Source of the DNA: Acidimicrobiia bacterium
Lineage (GTDB): Bacteria > Actinomycetota > Acidimicrobiia > IMCC26256 > PALSA-555
Length of the DNA stretch: 23,846 bases
Reading direction: 5' to 3'
Assembly (NCBI GenBank): GCA_017853455.1
Contig: JAFMJM010000006.1
Location: 1 to 23,846, forward strand
Shown here: in pieces, positions 1 to 7,103 of the stretch
Layout: each line of letters opens with the position of its first letter
How positions within the stretch are numbered: the first letter of the stretch is position 1
Position numbers and translations under genes: made by a program
The notes under the pieces: generated by a model
Database searches by the model: none
Told to the model about the DNA's origin: nothing
What the model saw: only the letters and a program-made list of their open reading frames with translations

Positions 1-646
1 CGGCGGCGAAGGTGCCCGGCACCGGCTCGCCGTCGATCGCCCGGTGGGCGATGGTCCGCGACGTCGACACGCCGAGCGCCCCGGCCTCGACGCCCTCGCG
101 CACGATGCGGGCCATGGCCGCGATGTCGTCGGGGGTGGCGGGCTCGTTGCGTGCGCCGCGCTCGCCCATCACGTAGCCGCGCACCGAGCCGTGGGGCACC
201 TGGGTGCCCACGTCGATCATCAGCGGCTGGGCGTCGACGAAGTCGAGGAACTCGGGGAACGTCTCCCACCCCCACCGGATCCCCTCGGCCAGCGCGGTGC
301 CGGGGATGTCCTCGACGCCCTCCATGAGGCCGATCAGCCACTCGTGGCGGTCGGGGGCGGCCGGAGCGAAGCCCACGCCGCAGTTGCCCATCACGACCGT
401 GGTGACCCCGTGCCACGACGACGGCGAGAGGGTCGGGTCCCAGGTGACCTGGCCGTCGTAGTGGGTGTGGACGTCGACGAAGCCGGGGGTGACGAGACGT
501 CCGGTGGCGTCGATCTCCTCCCGGCCCTGGGCCGTGACGGTGCCGACCAGCGTGATGCGGCCGTCGTCGACGGCGACGTCGGCGGTGAACGCCGGGGCGC
601 CCGTCCCGTCGACGACCGTTCCGTTGCGGATGACGAGATCGTGCAC
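1..646 (-). CDS. N-acyl-D-amino-acid deacylase-like amidohydrolase (N-terminal part, runs off the window)
   Basis: The first 215 codons are present and the C-terminus lies beyond base 1. The start is GTG at 646, preceded by a purine-rich GAGGGGGA ribosome site. The N-terminus has the small beta-sandwich pattern of urease-superfamily amidohydrolases (LVIRNGTVVDGTG). The metal-binding motif VDVHTHYDGQ follows, with H60 and H62. GNCGVG comes next, and its C89 matches the extra cysteine zinc ligand of D-aminoacylases. The family hydrolyses N-acyl-D-amino acids, hydantoin-like amides or related cyclic amides in the cytoplasm; which of these applies here cannot be told. It is divergent from the P450 gene, with 102 bp between the two starts. 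The missing C-terminal half holds the remaining histidines and the catalytic Asp, so activity cannot be judged from this window. Confidence 0.85.
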   Translation of the reverse strand, partial: MHDLVIRNGTVVDGTGAPAFTADVAVDDGRITLVGTVTAQGREEIDATGRLVTPGFVDVHTHYDGQVTWDPTLSPSSWHGVTTVVMGNCGVGFAPAAPDRHEWLIGLMEGVEDIPGTALAEGIRWGWETFPEFLDFVDAQPLMIDVGTQVPHGSVRGYVMGERGARNEPATPDDIAAMARIVREGVEAGALGVSTSRTIAHRAIDGEPVPGTFAA

Positions 647-672
647 GGCTCCCCCTCGCGGACGGTCGCCCC

Positions 673-702
673 TGGACCGACGACGTGTGCGGATCGTAAC
701 GT
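673..702 (+). promoter_or_regulatory. Putative promoter of the P450 gene, overlapping a divergent -10 element
   Basis: TGGACC at 673-678 and TAACGT at 697-702 are 18 bp apart and resemble an actinobacterial sigma-70-type -35 and TANNNT -10. Transcription would begin near 709, about 40 bp before the P450 start. On the other strand bases 698-693 read TACGAT, a good -10 for the divergent amidohydrolase, so the two -10 elements overlap by two bases. The hexamer ACGTGT occurs at 683 and again at 699. This is pattern-based only. Confidence 0.4.
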
Positions 703-748
703 GTCGGGACCCCGTCCGGGACGCCCGCCCCCGGCCCCGAGGAGCCCC

Positions 749-1957
749 ATGCAGACCCTGCCCGGCATCGACCTGACCGACCTCGACACCTTCGTCCGTG
801 GGGTGCCCCACGACCAGTTCGACCGGCTCCGCGCCGACGACCCCGTCCACTTCCACCCCGAGGACGGCGGTGCCGGATTCTGGTGCATCACCCGGGCCGA
901 CGACCTCCACCGGGTCAGCCACGAGTGGGAGGTGTTCTCGAGCGAGTGGGGCATCACCCTCCACGAGGCCCAGAGCGACGAGCAACTGGCCGAGCAGCGG
1001 ATGATGATGCTGATGATGGACCCGCCCCGGCACACCCGGCTGCGGCTCCTCGTCAACAAGGGCTTCACCCCGCGCATGGTGCAGCGCCTCCACGAGCGGG
1101 TCCGGGAGATCGCCATCGACATCGTCGAGCAGGCGCTCGCACGCGGCGATGTCGACTTCGTGGTCGACGTGGCGTCGGAGCTGCCCCTGCAGGTCATCGC
1201 CGAGCTGATGGGGGTCCCCCACGAGGACCGCACACAGATCTTCGAGTGGTCGAACCGCCTGATCGGCTCCGAGGACCCCGAGTACAACGTCTCACCCGAC
1301 CTGGCCCGCGAAGCCGCCATGGAGATGTTCGTCTACGCCAACGAGCTGGCCGCCCGGAAGCGGGCGGAGCCCGGCGACGACATCGTGAGCGTGCTGCTCG
1401 GCGCCGAGGTCGACGGCGAGCGCCTCTCCGACCTCGAGTTCGACCTGTTCTTCCAGCTGCTCGCGGTGGCGGGGAACGAGACGACCCGCAACCTGATCTC
1501 GCACGGCATGCTGGCACTGCTGGAGAACCCGGACCAGCACCGACTCCTCCTCGACGAACCGGACCGTCTGTCCGACGCCGTCGACGAGATGCTCCGGCAC
1601 GCGTCGCCGGTGATGTACATGCGCCGCACGGCCCGCACCGGGTTCACCCTGCGCGGCAAGGACATCGCCGAGGGCGACAAGGTGGCGCTCTGGTACATCG
1701 CCGCCAACCACGACCCCGAGGTGTACGCCGACCCGCACCGCTTCGACATCACCCGCGAGAAGCGCGACCACGAGGCCTTCGGCGGTGGAGGTCCGCACTT
1801 CTGCCTGGGTTCGCACCTGGCCCGGCTGGAGATCAGCGTGATGTTCGAGGAGCTGCTGCGCCGCGCCCCCCGCGCCGAACTGACCGGAGACGTGGCCCGG
1901 CTCCGCTCGAACTTCATCAACGGGATCAAGCACCTGCCGGTCCGGCTGTCGGCGTGA
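749..1957 (+). CDS. Cytochrome P450 (CYP125/CYP142-like clade)
   Basis: The product has 402 residues, the normal length of a soluble bacterial P450. The ATG at 749 has a GAGGAG ribosome site at 739-744. The I-helix oxygen-activation motif is AGNETT (A241-T246), with Glu where many P450s have Asp; AGNETTRN is typical of the mycobacterial CYP125/142 group that hydroxylates sterol side chains. The K-helix ExxR is E280-R283 (EMLR). The haem loop is FGGGGPHFCLG with C352 as the axial ligand. The enzyme should need a ferredoxin and a reductase, and neither is encoded in this window. Its stop overlaps the GTG start of the kinase gene by 4 nt, so the two are probably translated together. The family call is firm; the substrate (sterol, terpenoid or fatty acid) is not determined. 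Confidence 0.93.
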   Translation: MQTLPGIDLTDLDTFVRGVPHDQFDRLRADDPVHFHPEDGGAGFWCITRADDLHRVSHEWEVFSSEWGITLHEAQSDEQLAEQRMMMLMMDPPRHTRLRLLVNKGFTPRMVQRLHERVREIAIDIVEQALARGDVDFVVDVASELPLQVIAELMGVPHEDRTQIFEWSNRLIGSEDPEYNVSPDLAREAAMEMFVYANELAARKRAEPGDDIVSVLLGAEVDGERLSDLEFDLFFQLLAVAGNETTRNLISHGMLALLENPDQHRLLLDEPDRLSDAVDEMLRHASPVMYMRRTARTGFTLRGKDIAEGDKVALWYIAANHDPEVYADPHRFDITREKRDHEAFGGGGPHFCLGSHLARLEISVMFEELLRRAPRAELTGDVARLRSNFINGIKHLPVRLSA

Positions 1958-2994
1958 GCGACGATCGTCCGGGCATCGACGTCGGGGCCGTCACCGACTG
2001 GCTGGTCGCCCGCGCCGGGCTGCGCGCCCCGTTCACCTTCGACCTGGTCGCGGCCGGTGGCTCCAACCTCACCTACCGGGTGACCGACGCCGCCGGGACG
2101 GTGGTGGCGCTGCGCCGCCCGCCGGTCACCGCGGTGCTCGCCACCGCCCACGACGTCGGGCGCGAGTTCCGGATCCTGACCACCCTGCACGCCCACACCG
2201 ACGTGCCGGTGCCCGCCCCGTTGGCCGAGTGCACCGACCCCGGCGTCACCGGCGGGCCGTTCTACGTCATGGACTTCGTCGAGGGGACCATCCTGCGCAC
2301 CCCGGACGACAGCACCCCCCTGACCCCCGAGCAGCACCGGCGGGCCGCCGATTCCCTCGTCGACGTGCAGATCGCGTTCCACGCCCTCGACGTCGACGCC
2401 GCCGGGCTCGGCGACCTCGCCCGGACCCGCACCGACTACGTCGCCCGCCAGCTCCGGCGGTGGAAGGCCCAGGTCGACGACGGCCGGGTGCGCGAGCAGC
2501 CCGTCCTCGACGCCGTCCACGCCACCCTCGCGGCGTCGGTGCCGCCCGACTCCGGGCCGCCCGGCCTGGTGCACGGCGACTACCGGTTCGACAACACCGT
2601 CCTCGGCCCCGACGGGTCGGTCGCAGCCGTGCTCGACTGGGAGCTCGCCACGATCGGCGATCCGGCGGCCGACGTCGCCTGGAGCCTGTGCTACTGGTCC
2701 GACCCCGGCGACACCGCCTGCTTCATCGACACCTCTCCGACCCTCGATCCCGCCTTCCCCCGCCGGGCCGAGGTCGTGGCCCGCTACACCGCCCGGGGGG
2801 ACCGCGACTGGTCGGGGCTGCCCTGGCTGGAGGCGTTCTCCTGGTGGAAGATGGGCTGCATCGTCGAGGGCGTCTACGCCCGGCGGCTGAAGGGGGCCCG
2901 GGGCGGGGCCTCCCAGAGCGATCCGCAGACCATCGCCGGGCGGGCCGACGCCTACCTCGACCGGGCGGCTGCCCTCGTCGCGGCGCTCGCGTAG
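1954..2994 (+). CDS. APH-fold phosphotransferase (ACAD10/11-type kinase, hydroxyacyl kinase candidate)
   Basis: This 346-residue protein has the aminoglycoside-phosphotransferase kinase fold. The N-lobe has a Gly/Ser loop (AAGGSNLTYR). The Brenner motif HGDYRFDN has catalytic D209 and N214. The metal-binding Asp is D228 in VLDWELATIGDP. The C-terminal WWKMGCIVEGVYARR signature is typical of the subfamily that includes mycobacterial proteins annotated FadE36 and the N-terminal kinase domain of human ACAD10/ACAD11. Family members studied recently, ACAD11 and LvaA of levulinate catabolism, phosphorylate 4-hydroxyacyl-CoAs. The start is GTG at 1954, inside the GTGA overlap with the P450. A sensible inference is that the P450 installs a hydroxyl group and the kinase phosphorylates it for later removal. 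Antibiotic resistance is unlikely given this context. Confidence 0.88.
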   Translation: MSDDRPGIDVGAVTDWLVARAGLRAPFTFDLVAAGGSNLTYRVTDAAGTVVALRRPPVTAVLATAHDVGREFRILTTLHAHTDVPVPAPLAECTDPGVTGGPFYVMDFVEGTILRTPDDSTPLTPEQHRRAADSLVDVQIAFHALDVDAAGLGDLARTRTDYVARQLRRWKAQVDDGRVREQPVLDAVHATLAASVPPDSGPPGLVHGDYRFDNTVLGPDGSVAAVLDWELATIGDPAADVAWSLCYWSDPGDTACFIDTSPTLDPAFPRRAEVVARYTARGDRDWSGLPWLEAFSWWKMGCIVEGVYARRLKGARGGASQSDPQTIAGRADAYLDRAAALVAALA

Positions 2995-3049
2995 GCCAGA
3001 CTGTCGGGCATCCCGGGCCCCTCCCCGCCCGGCCGGCCAGGAGCACCCC

Positions 3050-4534
3050 GTGACCCGCAACCAGATCTGGATCACCGTCGGCGCGATCGCCGCCGCCCTC
3101 GCCGTCGGGATCGGCGTCACCGTCCTGGTGACGGGTGGCGGCGACTCGTCGATCGACACGGTCACCAGTCGCTCGACCACGACCAGCACGTCCTCGACCA
3201 CCGTCGCGCCCACCACGGCGCCGACCACCGTCGCCCCGACGACGACCAAGCCGACGACGCCGCCCTCGACCCTGCCGTCGCCGACCGTCAGCATCGTGCC
3301 CGCCCCCACCGCCGCCCCCACCGTGCCGCCGACCACCCCGCCCACGACCGCGGCCCCCTCCCCGGTCACCACCGTGCCGGCGCCGACCACCACGACCGCC
3401 CCCACCCCGCCCACGTCGGTCGAGCCGTCCGACCCGGGCATCACCGACACCGAGATCCACGTGGCGGTCATCGCCGACTCGCCCGACGCCATCGCCGGGG
3501 TCAACACCTGGGCGGCGGTGGTCAACGCGAAGAAGGGCGTGGCCGGCCGCAAGGTCGTCGTCGACGCCTTCCCGGTCAACGGCGACCCCGCCCAGTACGC
3601 CGCCGCCGTCGCCACGGCGTGCGCCCAGGACTTCGTGATCGTCGGGTCGAACTCGGTGGCCGACTCGGCCGTCGTCGACCTGGTGGCCTGCGACATCCCC
3701 GACCTCCCGGCCCGGGCCTGGACCTCGGCCCACCGCGGCGCCGCCAACACCTACGCCGTGGTGCCCACGTCGGACACCAAGCAGCAGGTCGGACCGTTCG
3801 TCTACCTGAAGGGCGCCGTGACGGGCTGCTGCGCCCAGTACGTCGTCAAGTCCACCGACCCGGTCGTGGCCGCCGCGACCGAGGCGTCGATGGCCGCCGC
3901 CGTCACCAAGGGCTTCACCACGGCGGGCAGCCAGGCCCTGGCCGCCGACGCCCCGCAGTCGGCCTACGCCGCCGTGGCGGCGAAGATGAAGGACACCGCT
4001 GCGAACTTCGGCCGCAGCGACCTCGGCGTCACGTCGACGATCAACCTGCGCACCGAGGCGCAGACCGCCGGGGTCACCGGCACCTGGTTCTGCTTCGCGC
4101 AGTGCTACACGCAGAGCTTCCTCGACCAGGGCGGCCCGGCCGTCGAGGACGAGTACGTGGCGATCGGCACCAACCCGTTCGAGGAGGCCGGCGCGATCCC
4201 GGCGATGGCCAAGTACCTGGCCAAGGGCGGGCCGCGCACCCAGACCGGGCTCGAGTCGTACTCGGCCGGGCTGCTGTTCCAGACCGTGACCGCCCAGGTG
4301 GTGGCCGACGTCGGCAAGAACGGCGTGACCCGGGCGGCGGTCCTGGCCAAGGTCGCCGGCGTGGCCGACTTCACCGCCTACAACATCCTCGGCCCGACCG
4401 ACGTCGGGGCGCGGACGGTGCCGGGGTGCTTCGTGCTCATGCAGGCGAACAACTCGAAGTTCACCCGGGTCGAGCCGCAGGCGGCGACGAAGCTCTCCTG
4501 CGGCGACGCCAACCTGGTGTCGGTCGGCCCCTGA
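3050..4534 (+). CDS. Membrane-anchored ABC-type substrate-binding protein (Leu/Ile/Val family) with Thr/Pro linker
   Basis: The product has 494 residues. The GTG at 3050 is preceded by AGGAG at 3039-3043. Residues 7-29 form one hydrophobic segment after a short positive N-terminus, and no lipobox cysteine follows, so it is an uncleaved anchor or a signal peptide. Residues about 33-126 are almost entirely Thr, Pro, Ala and Ser, which suggests a long extended cell-wall-spanning linker. From about residue 128 (DPGITDTEIHVAVIAD) a periplasmic-binding-protein-like type I domain begins, as in amide and branched-chain amino-acid transporters. It has eight cysteines in the folded domain, including GCC and CFAQC, which fits disulfides outside the cytoplasm. 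No permease or ATPase genes are adjacent, so it may serve a transporter encoded elsewhere or act as a sensor. The ligand is unknown. Confidence 0.8.
   Translation: MTRNQIWITVGAIAAALAVGIGVTVLVTGGGDSSIDTVTSRSTTTSTSSTTVAPTTAPTTVAPTTTKPTTPPSTLPSPTVSIVPAPTAAPTVPPTTPPTTAAPSPVTTVPAPTTTTAPTPPTSVEPSDPGITDTEIHVAVIADSPDAIAGVNTWAAVVNAKKGVAGRKVVVDAFPVNGDPAQYAAAVATACAQDFVIVGSNSVADSAVVDLVACDIPDLPARAWTSAHRGAANTYAVVPTSDTKQQVGPFVYLKGAVTGCCAQYVVKSTDPVVAAATEASMAAAVTKGFTTAGSQALAADAPQSAYAAVAAKMKDTAANFGRSDLGVTSTINLRTEAQTAGVTGTWFCFAQCYTQSFLDQGGPAVEDEYVAIGTNPFEEAGAIPAMAKYLAKGGPRTQTGLESYSAGLLFQTVTAQVVADVGKNGVTRAAVLAKVAGVADFTAYNILGPTDVGARTVPGCFVLMQANNSKFTRVEPQAATKLSCGDANLVSVGP
3160..3425 (+). repeat. Low-complexity ACC/CCG-rich tract coding the Thr/Pro linker
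   Basis: The DNA is an irregular succession of Thr, Pro and Ala codons (ACC, ACG, CCG, CCC, GCC) that encodes units such as TTVAPTT and TTTAPTPP. It is coding sequence, not an intergenic repeat. Its composition produces long spurious reading frames in the other frames and on the other strand. Confidence 0.75.
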
Positions 4535-4559
4535 CCGGTCCGGCGCTCCCGGCGAACCA

Positions 4560-4593
4560 GCCGTTCCCGGCGCGTCAGAGCGTCGGGAACGGC
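4560..4593. terminator. Strong hairpin between convergent genes (bidirectional terminator)
   Basis: GCCGTTCCCG at 4560-4569 and its exact complement CGGGAACGGC at 4584-4593 make a 10-bp perfect stem. GCGC (4570-4573) can pair with GCGT (4580-4583, one G-U) to extend it to 14 bp with a 6-nt loop. It lies just after the binding-protein stop at 4534 and contains the stop codon of the minus-strand SnoaL gene in its loop. There is no T-tract, which is usual for actinobacterial terminators. Confidence 0.75.
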
Positions 4594-5033
4594 GAGGTCG
4601 ACACCTCGGTGCCGATCCGCCGGAACATCGAGTCGTAACGCCGCCGGGCGAAGTACCAGGTGCCGTCCCGGGCGACGTACTCGTCGTGATAGACGCCCGC
4701 GAAGAACACCTCGGTGCCGTCGGTCCGGACCCCGAACTCGGAGATGTACCAGCGGCCCCGGGCCCGGGTCGGGTCCTCGGGATCGAGGGCCACCCGACCC
4801 GAGAGCAGGGCGTGGACGATCGTGTCCCAGTGCTCGAGCAGCCCGGCCAGGAATCCGCGCACGGCGTCGCGTCCCTCGTGGGTCCCGTAGCCCGTGACCG
4901 TCCAGACCCCGTCGGGGCTGAACAGCAGCGACACCTCGTCGGCGGCCTGTCGGGTGACGGCGTCGGCGTAGTGGGCGACCAGGTCGCGCACCCGCGCCTC
5001 GATCAGGCCGGGATCGGCCTTGCGCGCGCTCAC
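4575..5033 (-). CDS. SnoaL/NTF2-like fold protein
   Basis: The protein has 152 residues, the usual length for the single-domain SnoaL_4/NTF2 superfamily. The N-terminus is helical (IEARVRDLVAHYADAVTRQAADEVSLLFSPD), followed by the curved-sheet pattern GVWTVTGYGTHEGRDAVRGFL and an aromatic C-terminal strand (GTWYFARRRYDSMFRRI). The superfamily includes cyclases, dehydratases, isomerases and limonene-epoxide hydrolase, as well as non-catalytic binders, so the exact reaction is open. The GTG start at 5033 overlaps the stop of the upstream epoxide hydrolase (GTGA), and there is no separate ribosome site, so translation is probably coupled. It is the last gene of the 8249-4575 operon, and acting on a product of the two epoxide hydrolases would fit its place. 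Confidence 0.8.
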   Translation of the reverse strand: MSARKADPGLIEARVRDLVAHYADAVTRQAADEVSLLFSPDGVWTVTGYGTHEGRDAVRGFLAGLLEHWDTIVHALLSGRVALDPEDPTRARGRWYISEFGVRTDGTEVFFAGVYHDEYVARDGTWYFARRRYDSMFRRIGTEVSTSPFPTL

Positions 5034-6226
5034 GCCCGACCCCGCAGCGGCCGGAAGAAGGTGCGGACGTCGTCGACGAACAACTCGGGCTCCTGCATGG
5101 CGGCGAAGTGCCCGCCGCGGGGCTGCTCGGTCCAGTGCACGACGTCGTAGCGCCGCTCGGCCCAGGCGCGGGGCGTGCGGGTGACCTCGCCCGGGAAGTT
5201 GGCGACCCCGGTCGGCACGCCCACGTACCCCTGGGGCAGCGCGTCGCGGCCCACGGTGCGCATCTCGTGGTAGAGCCGGACCGACGACGTGGCGGTGCCC
5301 GTCACCCAGTAGAGCGTCACGTTGGTGAGCAGCTGGTCGGGGGTGAACACCGCCGTGGGGTCGGGGCCGCCGTCGCTCCAGGCGCCGAACTTCTCCACGA
5401 TCCAGGCGCACAGCCCGGCCGGCGAGTCCTCGAGGGCGTAGCCGAGCGTCTGGGGCTTCGTGCCCTGGATCTCCTGGTACCCCACGCCGGTGGCCCGCCA
5501 CTCCCCCATCGCCGCCAGGCCGGCGAGGTCCTCGGGCGTGAGGTCCGCCGCGTCGACGTCGTCGGGCTTCGGGACGATGAGGAAGTTGAGGTGCAGGCCG
5601 AGCACGTGGTCGGGATCGAGGTCGGCGACGTTGGCGCAGATCACCGACCCCCAGTCGCCGCCCTGCGCGCCGTAACGGTCGTAGCCGAGGGCGGCCATGA
5701 GCTCGGTGTAGGCCGCCGCGATGCGACGCGGGTGCCAGCCGGACTCCGTGGTCGGGCCCGAGAACCCGTACCCCGGGATCGACGGCGCCACCACGTGGAA
5801 GGCGTCGGCGGGGTCACCACCGTGGGCCCGCGGATCGGTGAGCGGGCCGATCACGTCGAGGAACTCCACGACCGAGCCCGGCCAGCCGTGGCTGATGAGC
5901 AGCGGCACGGCGTCGGGCTCGGGCGAGCGCTGGTGCACGAAGTGGAGACGCTGGGGCGACGCCGGCCCACCCGCACCGGCGTCGGTCGCGGTGACGGTGG
6001 TGGTGAAGTGGTCGAAGGCACCCAGGCGGGCCTCCTGGGCCCGCCAGTCGAAGCCGTCGCGCCAGTAGGCGAGGAGGTCGGCGAGGACCCCGAGCTCGGT
6101 CCCCTCGTTCCAACCCGACCCGGACAGCTGGTTGGGCAGCCGGGTGCGGGCGAGCCGCTCCCGGAGGTCGACGAGCACCTCGTCGGGGACGCCGACGGTG
6201 AACGCCTCGATCGGTCCGACACCCAC
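5030..6226 (-). CDS. Epoxide hydrolase, EHN family (copy 1)
   Basis: The product has 398 residues, with an N-terminal EHN segment (residues about 5-110) and an alpha/beta-hydrolase core, as in microsomal and juvenile-hormone-type epoxide hydrolases. The oxyanion loop is HGWPGS (113-118). The nucleophile is D191 in GAQGGDWGS, the catalytic His is H373 in PRGGHFAAM, and Y319 in the lid region (RLYHE) is a candidate epoxide-polarising Tyr. The reaction would be hydrolysis of an epoxide to a vicinal diol. The GTG start at 6226 has a GAGGGGG ribosome site that overlaps the TGA of the preceding SDR gene. It is a close paralogue of the hydrolase at 7104-8249. Relative to that copy it has a small insertion near residues 80-92 (TATDAGAGGPASP). 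Confidence 0.92.
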   Translation of the reverse strand: MGVGPIEAFTVGVPDEVLVDLRERLARTRLPNQLSGSGWNEGTELGVLADLLAYWRDGFDWRAQEARLGAFDHFTTTVTATDAGAGGPASPQRLHFVHQRSPEPDAVPLLISHGWPGSVVEFLDVIGPLTDPRAHGGDPADAFHVVAPSIPGYGFSGPTTESGWHPRRIAAAYTELMAALGYDRYGAQGGDWGSVICANVADLDPDHVLGLHLNFLIVPKPDDVDAADLTPEDLAGLAAMGEWRATGVGYQEIQGTKPQTLGYALEDSPAGLCAWIVEKFGAWSDGGPDPTAVFTPDQLLTNVTLYWVTGTATSSVRLYHEMRTVGRDALPQGYVGVPTGVANFPGEVTRTPRAWAERRYDVVHWTEQPRGGHFAAMQEPELFVDDVRTFFRPLRGRA

Positions 6227-6235
6227 GACGCCCCC

Positions 6236-7087
6236 TCAGAACTGCACGCTGGGCGGCAGCTCGTGGCGCAGGACGGCGTCGAACCGGGGCCGCAGGATCT
6301 CCTCGTAGCGGTCGGAGGTGCAGATCCAGAACTGCCCCGAGCGCACCCCGTCGAACACGATGGCGGCGGCCTCCTCGGGCGGGATCCCGACGGTGGTGGT
6401 CATGTCGCGCAGCGCGTCGGCGACGAACCAGTGGTCGGGCGCCTGGGCCTCGCCGGGCGGCTCGTCGGGCCGGTTGCGGGTGGAGTCGGCGATCCGGGTG
6501 TCGACCGCACCGGGCACCAGGCACGACACGCCGATCGCACTGCCCTGGGCCCGCAGGTCGTGCGCGAGCACCTCGGTGAGCGACGCGCAGGCGAACTTCG
6601 AGACGTAGTACGGACCGCTGTACGCACTGGTGGTCATCCCGGCGAGGGACGAGGTGTTGACGATGTGGAGCTGGGTCTCTCCCTGCTGCTCCTGCTCGAG
6701 CATGCGGGGCACGAACGCCTTCACGCCGTGGAGCACCCCCCAGAAGTTGACGCCCATCACCCACGACCAGTCGGCCACGGTGCGCTGCCACGACACACCG
6801 GCCTGGAACACCCCGGCGTTGTTGCACAGCAGGTGCACCCCACCGAAGCGGTCGTAGGCCAGGTCGGCGAGGGCCTCGACCGACTCGGCGTCGCGGACGT
6901 CGACCGGAACGCCGACCACCTCGGCGCCGACGACGGCGGCCTGCGCGACGGTGTCGGCGAGGGCGGCCTCCTCGACGTCGGCGAGCACGCAGCGCATGCC
7001 CTCGGACGCGGCCCGGAGTGCGAGGCCCCGGCCGATGCCGCTCCCCGCGCCGGTGATGACGGCGGTCCGTCCGGCGAACTGGTCCAC
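6236..7087 (-). CDS. Short-chain dehydrogenase/reductase between the two epoxide hydrolases
   Basis: This is a classical SDR of 283 residues. The NAD(P)-binding motif is TGAGSGIG (12-19). D37 follows the second strand (VLADVEE), which favours NAD(H). CNNAG is at 88-92 and N114 at the active site. The catalytic residues are S146/S147 with Y160 and K164 (YYVSK). The GTG at 7087 has AGGAGG just upstream. It lies 16 bp after one epoxide hydrolase and 9 bp before the next, in the same operon. Oxidation of an alcohol or diol made by the hydrolases is the natural inference. The C-terminal extension after residue 210 is longer than in minimal SDRs and is rich in charged residues. Confidence 0.9.
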   Translation of the reverse strand: MDQFAGRTAVITGAGSGIGRGLALRAASEGMRCVLADVEEAALADTVAQAAVVGAEVVGVPVDVRDAESVEALADLAYDRFGGVHLLCNNAGVFQAGVSWQRTVADWSWVMGVNFWGVLHGVKAFVPRMLEQEQQGETQLHIVNTSSLAGMTTSAYSGPYYVSKFACASLTEVLAHDLRAQGSAIGVSCLVPGAVDTRIADSTRNRPDEPPGEAQAPDHWFVADALRDMTTTVGIPPEEAAAIVFDGVRSGQFWICTSDRYEEILRPRFDAVLRHELPPSVQF

Positions 7088-7103
7088 GGTGCCTCCTGCA
7101 GGG

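Noticed and set aside
683..706. Direct repeat ACGTGT as a regulator site
   Set aside because: Two 6-bp copies 16 bp apart are expected by chance in GC-rich DNA, and no symmetric site supports them.
1954..2994. Aminoglycoside resistance gene
   Set aside because: The fold is APH-like, but the subfamily signature and coupling to a P450 point to metabolic kinases of the ACAD10/11 type.
3160..3425. Tandem-repeat or CRISPR-like array
   Set aside because: The units are irregular Thr/Pro/Ala codons within one open frame, with no fixed repeat or spacer length.
1333..3750. Long open frames opposite or out of frame with real genes (also 883-1953, 5108-7207, 6757-9111, 10300-12960 and 18034-19434)
   Set aside because: They arise because stop codons are rare in GC-rich DNA. 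Their products are Arg/Gly/Pro/His-rich without domains, they lie antisense or frame-shifted to genes with clear catalytic motifs, and they lack ribosome sites.
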